Of a DNA stretch of 56,004 bases, positions 9,245 to 17,978 are shown piece after piece (positions within the stretch are counted from its first letter, which is position 1; every line of letters starts with the position of its first letter). The DNA is from Mastigamoeba balamuthi (Eukaryota > Evosea > Mastigamoebida > Mastigamoebidae): assembly GCA_902651635.1 (NCBI GenBank), contig CACRSC010000016.1:272302-328305 (forward strand). Reading direction: 5' to 3'. The notes beneath the pieces were generated by a model that worked only from the letters and a program-made list of their open reading frames with translations, did not search any database and was not told the DNA's origin. The position numbers were made by a program, and so were the translations under genes.

Positions 9245-11539
9245 ATGAGCAGCACGGCGGCGAGGTCGAGCGTCAAGGCGCGCGTGGGGTTCAGCACCGA
9301 GGACGCGCGGCGCAAGCGCGAGGAGCAGCAGCTGCAGATCCGCAAGCAGAAGCGCGAGGAGAGCATGCTCAAGCGCCGCAACCTCCAGCACCTCGGCCCC
9401 GAGGACGACTCCGAGGCCCCCGACGCCTCCAAGGTGCCGCGCCCGGCCCCCCCTTCCCTCTTGGTCTCTCCGTCGTGTGGGGTTTCTTTCTTTTGTATTT
9501 GTATTTTGTGTCGCAATTCAATTCGAATTGGGCGGCGGGCGGTCTCAAATCGCCCCCCGTCTCCTCTCTTGAGAAGCAGTTCTCTTCTGCCGCGTGGGGG
9601 CTGTTCCTTGGGGGGAGAGGGCTGCTGTGGGCGAGCCCGCAGGGAAGACGGAGGGAGAGAGGGGTTGGGGGTTGGTTGCTAATTGAGTTCGAATTCAATT
9701 CGGCAGGCAAATTTCCCGGAGCTGCTGGCGAAGATCAACTCGGCCGACGCGGAGCAGCAGCTCGTCGCCGCCATCTCGTTCCGCAAGCTGCTCTCGATCG
9801 GTGCGTGGCCCCAACCCCCAACGCCCCCCTGCCAACTGTTGCTTTTGAATTTGCCGGGAAATTCAATCTCTGAAAAATACCAACTGCGGCCCCAATTCGC
9901 GTTTGCTCCTGTGACGCGCAGAGCACCAGCCGCCGATCGACGAGGTCGTGGCGCTGGGCGTCGTCCCGCGCTTCGTGCAGCTGCTGACGGTCGCGGGCAA
10001 CCCGCGCCTGCAGTTTGAGGCGCTGTGGTGCCTCACCAACGTCGCCTCGGGCTCGTCGGAGCAGACCAAGGCACGCCGCCACCCCCCCCAATCCCCCTCG
10101 CCCGCATCAGTTGTCTGACTCCCGAGATTCATCGCGGGATCCCCGGAATACCCGGAATATCTTGATTTGCAGGTGGTGATTGAGAGCGGGGCAGTGCCGC
10201 ACTTCATCTCGCTGATGTCGCTGGTCAACGACGACGTGAGGGAGCAGGCGGCCTGGGCGCTGGGCAACATCGCCGGCGACAGCGCCGTCTACCGCGACTA
10301 CGTGCTGTCTGCGGGCGTGATGCAGCCGCTGCTGCAGCTGCTGGCGTCGACGACGAACACTTCCGTGCTGCGCAACGCCACGTGGACGCTCTCGAACCTC
10401 TGCCGCGGCAAGCCGCAGCCCGCGTTCGACTCGGTGCGGCCGGCGCTGCCGACGCTGCTGCGGCTGATGGCGCACAGCGACGCCGAGGTGGCCGCGGACG
10501 CGTGCTGGGCGATGAGCTACCTGAGCGACGGCGCGGCGGAGAAGGTCACGGCCATCATCGAGGCGGGCGCAGTGCCGCAGCTCGTCCAGCTGCTGCTGCA
10601 CCCCTCGCTCTCGGTCCAGACGCCCGCGCTCAGGACCGTCGGCAACATCGTCACGGGCGACGACAGCGCCACGCAGGCCGTCATCAACAGCGGCGCCCTC
10701 AACTCGCTCGCCACGCTGCTCACCAACTCGAAGCGAGGTAAGGGGGGGGGGGGAAGAAGATACGCGCATCTCCGCTGCAGATATTCACGGGATTGTCTTC
10801 TCCTCCTTTTTCCAGGAATCAAGAAGGAGGCGTGCTGGGCCATCTCGAACATCACGGCGGGCACGCGCAAGCAGATCCAGTCGGTGATCGAGGCGCAGCT
10901 CATCCCCGTGCTGCTCGAGCTCATGAAGAACGCCGAGTTCGAGATCAAGAAGGAGGCCGCGTGGGCCGTCAGCAACGCCTGCAGCGGCGGCGGCAACGAT
11001 CAGATCAAGGCACGCTTGATTTTTTGCTGCGGGGAGGGTCCCGGGTTCGATTCCCGGAGCTGACCAATTTCTATTTCCTTTCTCTTCTGCAGTACCTCGT
11101 TCAGAGCGGCGTTGTGGCGCCGCTGTGCGAGCTGCTGGACTCGAACGACGCGCGCCTGGTGACGGTGGCGCTCGAGGGCCTGGAGAACATCCTGAAGGTG
11201 GGCGCGCGCGAGGCGAGCGCGACGAGCGGGGAGAACGTGCACGCGCTGCAGGTGGAGGAGGCGGGCGGCCTGAGCAAGATCGAGGAGCTGCAGACGCACC
11301 CCAACCAGGACATCTACGACAAGGCCGTGCGCATCCTCGAGCGCTTCTTCAGCGCCGAGGAGGAGGACGACCCCAGCCTGCTGCCCCAGTACAACCCCGC
11401 GGCCGGCGGCCAGCAGCAGTTCACCTTCAGCGCCCCGGGCACCGCCCCCGCCCAGTTCCCCGCCGGCGGCTTCTCGTTCGGCCAGCCCCAGCAGCCCGGC
11501 GCAGGCAACGCCCCCGCCGGCGGCTTCCACTTTGCCTGA
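9245..11539 (+). CDS. Importin subunit alpha (karyopherin alpha)
   Basis: Six exons, 9245-9433, 9707-9800, 9922-10070, 10173-10737, 10816-11009 and 11093-11539, encode 545 residues, the usual family length. Exon 1 carries the basic importin-beta-binding region ([18 protein letters not shown]). The rest is an armadillo solenoid with the NLS-groove Trp/Asn ladder, for example [61 protein letters not shown] and [12 protein letters not shown]. The C-terminus is a Gly/Gln/Pro-rich tail. It links NLS cargo to importin-beta for nuclear import. Introns 3 (10071-10172) and 5 (11010-11092) start with GC rather than GT, both AAG|GCACGC; the protein alignment across them (SSEQTK|VVIESG, NDQIK|YLVQSG) leaves no alternative. 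Intron 5 also holds a tRNA T-arm-like sequence. Confidence 0.95.
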
Positions 11540-12260
11540 GCGGCCCCTGGCCTGCCCGCCCGTGCCCGTGCCCGCCCCGCGCCTGGCGAAGGAAGCCCCC
11601 CTGGGAATGCGGAGCGGAGACACGGAGACACGGTGACACGGAGACACGCGCAGTCTGTCGGGAGTGGGACACTGGGCGGGGAGGGGGGCTGGGGGCGGGG
11701 CTGCAACTCCCTCAGGACGCTGAGGGGGCATAGCGCCCAGTGCCTCTCTGACCCTCCCCTCCCCGCGGTGGACCCCAGCTCAGTGATTGCTCTCTTGACT
11801 TGATCCCTCTCCCTCCCTCTCTCCCTCTCCCCCCCATCCTCCAAGTCCTTCTCTCCCCCTCTCTCCCCTTGCCCCTCTGCTCACCCGAGCAAGACTCTCT
11901 CCTCCCTACACGACACACACCCCACAAGCATCTCCTCTCCTACTCTCTCTCTCCCCTATCCCCCTCTGTCTCGTAACTCCGCTTCTCTTGTTCCACTTTT
12001 TCCCTGCCCTCCCCCAAAGCTGCGTCTAATCTAATCGCTTTCTTTTTCTCTCTAAGAACAACACAGCGCCGGATCTATCCGCCACCTGTCTCCCTGAAAC
12101 TGTGCTGAAACCCGCGAGCTTTTGGTGATTTGGAAACCGAGTGCGCATCGGGTGGGTGAAAATTGTCCTGTATTTACTTGTTGGAAGAATCTTAGGCAGA
12201 GCCAGTCTGTCAGGCTGATACCGAGATACCGGGATCTCGGCAGAGTTACAAGTGCGAGAG
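11540..12260. other. Spacer rich in CT microsatellites
   Basis: 3' flank of importin-alpha and 5' flank of the phosphatase gene. It contains a GGAGACACGG-type short tandem repeat near 11615-11650 and long CT-rich tracts (11740-12000). No gene seen. Confidence 0.5.
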
Positions 12261-13504
12261 ATGACTGGACAGCAGGACCACCCCGCGCTGGACCTCAAGG
12301 ACGCCTACAACTTCCGCCCCGTGCGAGCACCGACCCCGCACGGCCCCATGCGCTCCGACCTCCTCTTCCGCTGCGGTGCTCGCGAGGGCTGCCCCCCCCC
12401 ATTCCCCCTGCGCCTGCCCCGCAGGGCTCGTCAGGGAGGAAGGAGGGGACGATATTTCCTGATATTTTCTCCGCCACGTCAGCGATGAGCGAGGCGGGCG
12501 AGGGCGACCTGCGCGAGATGGCGCGCGTGCACGGCATCAAGTCGGTCGTGGACATGCGGGCGCCCGGCGAGGCCCCCGCGGGCTTCGAGGACGCGTGCCG
12601 CAGCGCCGGCATCGAGCTGTTCCGTGCCCCCATGCTCACCGACCACCATATCCTGACGTCAGTCCCACCCATATCCGGAATTCCGCTGGGGCAAAAATCG
12701 AGAATATCTCGCCCGTAGTGATTGATTCCGGGAGTGAAATTAACCACCACTTTCCCTCCGTTTCAGGTACGCGCTGTGGCGGCTGAGCGCGGCGGACAAG
12801 GCGCTGACGGTGTGGTACCTGGCGACGCGGCAGACGGAGCGGCTGCGGCGGCACGTGCGGCTGGCGATGGTGTCGTTTGAGTTTGGGTGGTTCTACCCGA
12901 TCATCTTTGAGCGCGAGCTGCCCTCGCTCGCCCGCGTCTTCGCCTGCCTCGCCTCGTGCCCCCTGCCCGCCGTCCTCTGCTGCTCGCAGGGCAAGGACCG
13001 CACGGGCCTCGCCACCGCCCTCGCGCTCTCGCTCTGCGGCGCCCCCGACGCCGCCGTCGTCGACGAGTACGAGCTCTCGCAGGCGGCCACCGAGCGCAGC
13101 GCCGAGGGCGTCCGCAGGGCCCTCGGCACCCCGGAGGCTCCGCAGGGCGCGGGCGACGCCGAGACCGAGCGCAGGCTGCTGATGCACTGCGGCGTCGACC
13201 GCGCGGCCATCGCCTGGTGCCTCGCCGAGGCCCGCGCGAGGGGGCGACGGGNTCTGTGCCTCGGTTCTTTGCAGAGGCGCTGGGCCTCGACTACGCCCTG
13301 CAGGCCCGCATCGTCGCGAGGCTCGCGGGCGACGGCACAGACGCCGCAGAGGCCGAGCAGCGCCTCCGGAGGGCCGCGGAGGAGGGCAGGGCGGCGGAGG
13401 CGGCGCGGCCGAGGGCCGGGGCGTGCGCTGGGGCCGCGTACGTGGCGGTGGCCGCGGGCGTCGCCTGGGCGGCGTGGGCGGCACTGACGGCCCTGCGCAC
13501 CTGA
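12261..13504 (+). CDS. Tyrosine-phosphatase-like protein (CX5R), tail-anchored
   Basis: Three exons, 12261-12375, 12483-12657 and 12767-13504. The start MTGQQDHPALDLKDAYNFRP and the segment ARVHGIKSVVDMRAPGEAP match the N-terminus of Tyr_phosphatase3-type enzymes. The signature loop CCSQGKDRTGLA provides the catalytic Cys and Arg. A hydrophobic C-terminus (AAYVAVAAGVAWAAWAALTA) suggests tail anchoring in a membrane. Reading changes frame at the unresolved base 13252: before it the frame gives EARARG, after it FFAEALGLDYALQARIVARL. The exon sum is one base short of a multiple of three, which fits a base-call error there rather than a real lesion. The substrate, protein or phosphoinositide, cannot be told. 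Confidence 0.8.
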
Positions 13505-13524
13505 CCGGTGTTTGAATGTGGAGT

Positions 13525-13596
13525 GGTCTCATGGTGTAGTGGCATCACATCGACTTGACGTGTCGAGGGTTCCAGGATCAATACCTGGTGGGACCA
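13525..13596 (+). tRNA. tRNA-Val, anticodon GAC
   Basis: A complete 72-nt cloverleaf. The acceptor stem is 13525-13531 with 13589-13595 (one G-U pair), discriminator A 13596. D stem GTG/CAC is 13534-13536 with 13546-13548. Anticodon stem TCGAC/GTCGA is 13550-13554 with 13562-13566; loop TTGACGT puts GAC at 13557-13559. The variable loop has 5 nt and the T stem CCAGG/CCTGG is perfect. Internal promoters fit: A box TGGTGTAGTGG and B box GATCAATAC. A GAC anticodon reads Val GUC/GUU, which eukaryotes normally read with AAC (inosine). The T loop begins with A instead of T. Confidence 0.9.
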
Positions 13597-13598
13597 TC

Positions 13599-13604
13599 TT
13601 TTTT
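13599..13604 (+). terminator. RNA polymerase III terminator
   Basis: A run of six Ts on the sense strand, 3 nt after the tRNA 3' end. This is the standard Pol III stop and supports an expressed tRNA gene. Confidence 0.85.
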
Positions 13605-13825
13605 CGCGCGGAGGAGGGAAGGAAGGGGCAGGAAACAATTGAAGAAACTTCGCAGAAAGACGGGCTGGCGGTTGTGCACTTTCTCGCAGTGACGTGACAG
13701 CTCATTCCTCTCCTCTTCCTCCTTTTCTTCCACACCACAATTTTCTCTTCCACACCTCCACACCGCGGCTACCACCGCACGGTCGATCGTCGATCCCCCC
13801 TCCCCCCTCCTCGTGCGGCGCGAAT

Positions 13826-14854
13826 ATGTGCGAAGAAGCGTGGTCTGTGTTCGAGGAGTACCTGCGGGCCAACGGCATGTCGGCCAAGGACGTCGCCAGC
13901 GAGCCCGAGCTGCGCAACGCCCTCAACGCCTCGACGCTGACGACCAGCGAGCGCGCGACCGTCGCCGTGCACTGGCAGCACGTCCGCGCGCCGTCGCCCC
14001 CGGGCCCCGCGGAGGAGCCCACGCTGGCGTGCGCCTACGCGGCTGTCGACAGCGGGCGCCTGGCCGAGGCGTGGGCCACGTGCCAGCGGCTGCTCTCGCG
14101 CGGCAGGCACCGCGTGGCCGCCTCCCTGCTGGCCTCGGCGCTGCACCGCTGGTGCCCGCGCGCGTGCACGGGCCCGCACGTGGACCGCGAGGCGCTCTGG
14201 CGCACGTCGAGCGCGCCGGGCGTGCGCCAGGACGAGGCCCGCCGCGACTTCGACCTCGCGCTCAGGGGCTCGCCTGTCCCGGGGCCCACCGAGCGCTTCG
14301 CGGCCGCCATGTACGCCGACTTCCTGCTCGACGACCTCGGCCTCGCGATGGACACACTGCGCAGGGCCGGCAGCCACGCGGGTGCAATTGATTTCCCCCC
14401 CTTCGATTTGAATTAAATTCGAATCCGAAATTCAATCGTTGGCTCTCACGCAGGGGCGCTGTACCACCTGGGGTCGATGTACCAGAGCGGGAGGCACCCC
14501 GGGGGCGTCAAGGACCCCGAGGAGGCCAAGCGCTACTACCAGCTGGCGCTGCGCGTCGGCCGGCACGCGATGGCGGCCAACAACTACGCGGCGCTGCTCA
14601 ACGAGGACTCGCTCAACGAGGAGGACGAGCAGCGCAGCGCCGAGCTCGCCCGCGAGGCCTTTGCCTACTTCCGCATGGCCGCCCGCGACTGCGAGAGCAT
14701 CGCTCTGTACAACCTCGGCAGGCGCATGTCCTACGGCGTCCCGGGGTTCGTCCAGGACGTCAGGGCCGCCGTCGCGGCGCTGCAGGAGGCAGAGAGGCTC
14801 GGCGACGCCGACGCCGCGGCCGCCATCAGCTCGTTCGAGGCCGTGTCGGGCTGA
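13826..14854 (+). CDS. Sel1-repeat protein
   Basis: Two exons, 13826-14381 and 14454-14854, give 318 residues and the phases close. The second exon contains Sel1/TPR-like helices: GALYHLGSMYQSG followed by DPEEAKRYYQLAL, and SIALYNLGRRMSYG followed by AVAALQEAERLGDADA. The first exon is helical and probably holds more degenerate repeats (LACAYAAVDSGRLAEAWATC). Such proteins are scaffolds; no catalytic motif is visible. The intron is AT-rich, with AATT/GAATTC-like runs similar to introns 1 and 2 of the importin gene. Confidence 0.75.
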
Positions 14855-15320
14855 CACGTCACCAGGGGGCGAACATTCTCTCGAGTGACGTCGCAAAAAG
14901 AGGCCCCGTTGTGATACTTAGCAAAAACAAACACACCAATTTATTCGACCGACCCCGTTCCCAATCCCACCCAACTGGCAACTTATCCCGCAGCACTTGC
15001 CGTCCCTCAAGATGCGTGAGCAGCCAGCCACTCCTCGGAAACGCTCTGCCACCACTACCCTCGGCACCACGCACCACCCCCAAGAAAATGAAGAGGTCTC
15101 GACCAATACTATTGTTTCCCATTGAATTCGATTTTCTCTGAGTGATTTGGTCACCCACTGAGGGCCCAGGCAGCAGAAGGGAGCCCAATTGATCATATTC
15201 ACCTTTCAAAAGTTGTTTTGACCTCTGTTAACAATTTCCCTCTGTCTGCCCCTTGCATGTTCGTTCATTCCTCACACTGATTTGGTTGGTTGTTGCAAGG
15301 AACTTCTGCTGCATCCTCCA
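14855..15320. other. Spacer between convergent genes
   Basis: 3' flanks of the Sel1 gene (plus) and the lipase gene (minus). No gene, tRNA or notable repeat seen. Confidence 0.5.
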
Positions 15321-17978
15321 CTAGCACAGCGGCGGAGGGGTGATGGACCTGCCGTAGGGGTCTCCGCACGATTTTAGGAGGTAGCACGTGGTGCGCACCG
15401 ACGAGTGGCAGTCCAGAGGGTTGGCGGACCTGCAGGGGATGTGCTGTACAAGCCCCCTCTGCACGTCCATCATGGGCACGACGTCCCTCTCGGGGATGAC
15501 GGCCACGGACCAGTGCTCCATGCGCCTGTGCACCTCCCCCTTGGGCACGCGGAACTTGGCCGACGTGAGCAGCATCCCCGGCGGCGAGAAGGCCACGCTG
15601 GGGCCCTGTCCCTTGACCGACGCGATCTGCGCGAGGCCCCCGCCCAGGCTGTGCCCTATGAACACCCTGTCTGCGCACGGGTGCTCTGCCAGCCACCTCT
15701 CTAGCGGCTCGTAGTGGTACCTGCGCACACCCCGACCCTCGGTCAGCGCCCACGTGGGCTGGAGGGGCGAGAGGGGGCTCGCCTGGACTTCTTGAGGAAG
15801 GAGGGGGCGCTCCAGTCGACCATCGAGCGCATGATCGAGTGCGGCAGGGCCGGCGAGCCCGGGATGACGACCTGGAGGGCGCGCAGCAGCGCCGAGTGCA
15901 GCCAGATGTCGGCGTCGCGGAGCATGTCGTGGAGGTTGTCGGTCCCGCGGATCGAGAGGACGCAGGTCGCGTTGTCGCGGCTCACAAACTCGTAGAACTG
16001 CACAAAGTGCGTTGCGTCGCTGGCGCCCCCGGGGCCCGCGACGCGCCACGCGGGGCCGAACCACCGTGCGAGCATCGCCTGTGCCGTGCGCGGCGCCTTG
16101 TACGAGGCCGTGATGAGCAGCCCGACGTCGACGACGGTGAGGTTCTGCCGCGTGAAGCGCAGCCTGCAGACGGGCAGCTCGGGCAGCTCTGGCGCCACGG
16201 CAGCGCCCGACGCGGCCGCGGAGTCGCCGTAGTCGTGCGACTCGGCGCGGGTGACCGAGGCGCCCAGGAAGACGCCGAAGAGGGCGACGACGACCGAGGC
16301 CAGGGCCACGACGAGACCCACGTGGCCGGTGAGCACGAAGAGCCCCTGGAAGCGCACGCTGCGCTCCACGAGCCGCCTCCGCTGCCTCTCCTGCGCGCGC
16401 CGCTCCTCGGGCCGCCCCCGGGGCCGCCGCAGCCTCGCGAGCACGGGCCACAGCGAGAGCGCCAGGAACAGCGCGGTGCCAGCGACCGCTCCCGCCAGCA
16501 GGCAGAGCGTCATGCAGCGCGACCCGAGGCTCGTGGGCCGTGCCAGGACACGCTGCAGGAGCCGCGCGGCCTTGAAGCCTCCGTAGGCCATGACGGCCTC
16601 GAACACGCGCCGGTTGGCCTCCCAGTAGGTGCTGCCCGGGTGCATGTCGGCCCTCGCGCTGCTGGCCAGCACGGCCGCGTGCACGGCCACGAGGGCCGTG
16701 ACGACCCACGCGAGCAGGCAGCGCTGCCAGAGGATCTGCGCCAGCGCGGACACCGCCAGGGCGGCCAGGGCCACGCGGGCCCACTTGTGCACCGCGAGCG
16801 CGAGGTCGAGCTGCGCCCAGCGGCCGTCGTCGGCGGCGAGGCCGAGGCCCCTGTGCCTGCGCGCGCTGCTGCACTCGCGGACGGCGGTGCCCTGCAGGCT
16901 GAGGTCGAGGGCGAGGTCGGCCATCCAGAGCACGCCGAAGAGCAGCGGCAGCAGCGCGGGGCCCCGCACGAGGCAGAACGCGGCGAAGGATGTCAGCAGG
17001 ACGACGCTGAGCACGACCTCCGCGGCCTGGAGCAGGCCGCTCCTGGGCACCCCGAGGCCCACGGGCCCCGCGAGGATGGAGGTCTGGTCGCCGGGCACGG
17101 CGGTCGTGTTGAGACAGAGCTGGTAGCTCTCGATGGCGGCGAAGATGGCCTTCTTGGGCGGCAGCCCCGCAAAGGCCAGGGCGCACTCGGGGACCAGCAG
17201 CCAGAGGGCCAGGAGGCCCATGTCGCTGGCCAGGAAGAGGAGGATCATCGCCCCGTGCACAGAGGCGTTCCAGATGACCGCGTACTGCAGGGCGTCGGCG
17301 GGGGCGTAGGCCGCGTAGAGCCCGCGCGCGCAGAGGGGCGCCAGCAGCGACCCGGGCACCGTCAGCAGCGCGTAGGCCGCGTTGAGCGCCCGCGAGACCC
17401 ACGTGCGCGGGAACAGGCGCCTGCGGATGGGGTAGATGCCCCGGCCCTCGGCGATGGAGGCCGTCAGGTGCACCGCGTAGGGCAGCGCCACCACCGCCAG
17501 GACCGCCGACGCCAGGGCGCGCACAGAGGTGAGGGCGCTGGCCACGACGTCCGAGCCGGAGCCCTGCTGAGCCTGCAGAGGGCCCTCCTGCTGCTGCTGG
17601 CGCGAGGCATCGTCGAGCAGGTCGAAGAAGGCGCCGAACATGGCCGAGAAGCAGAGGCAGAGGAGCGTCACGGTGCCCAGCGCACAGCACAGCGTGTTGA
17701 AGAACCTGCACGCCGTCGCCAGCGGCGAGTCGATCTCTGCCCGCACGTCGCTCCGGAGCTGCAGCTGGTGCTGGTGCACGCGGACCTCCCAGAGGTCGTC
17801 TGGGCGTGCGTTGACCGTAAGTGTTGGGCAGTTGTTCTCATCTGATGCCCGAGTTCAGCGCACCCGGCTCTGGCTGCTGCTGCTCAGCGGAGTGGGCTGC
17901 ATCTCGGCTAGACAACTTGTTGTGCTCGGCTGCAGTGCTGGTGCTGTTGCTGTTGCTGTTGCTGTTGGGGTCTGCCAT
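15321..17978 (-). CDS. Polytopic membrane protein with class-3 lipase domain
   Basis: Exons 17978-17864, 17841-15789 and 15720-15321 give 855 residues; phases close only if a 22-nt intron (17842-17863, GT-AG) is removed, because reading through meets TGA. The N-terminus is Asn/Ser-rich (MADPNSNSNSNSTST). About ten hydrophobic segments follow, for example FFNTLCCALGTVTLLCLCF and LASAVLAVVALPYAVHL. The C-terminal lipase_3 part has CVLSIRGTDNLHDMLRDADI (oxyanion strand), the nucleophile elbow FIGHSLGGGLAQ with catalytic Ser, and a probable acid in VAVIPERDVVPMM; the His is not certain. Diacylglycerol lipases also join membrane helices to this fold, but with four helices. Likely an integral-membrane acylglycerol hydrolase. 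The stop is TAG. Confidence 0.85.

Noticed and set aside
12636-13532. 298-codon minus-strand ORF
   Set aside because: Antisense of the phosphatase exon 3, Pro/Arg-rich with no family pattern.
15839-17845. 668-codon plus-strand ORF
   Set aside because: It is the antisense shadow of the lipase gene: Gly/Arg/His-rich, no domain, kept open by high GC.
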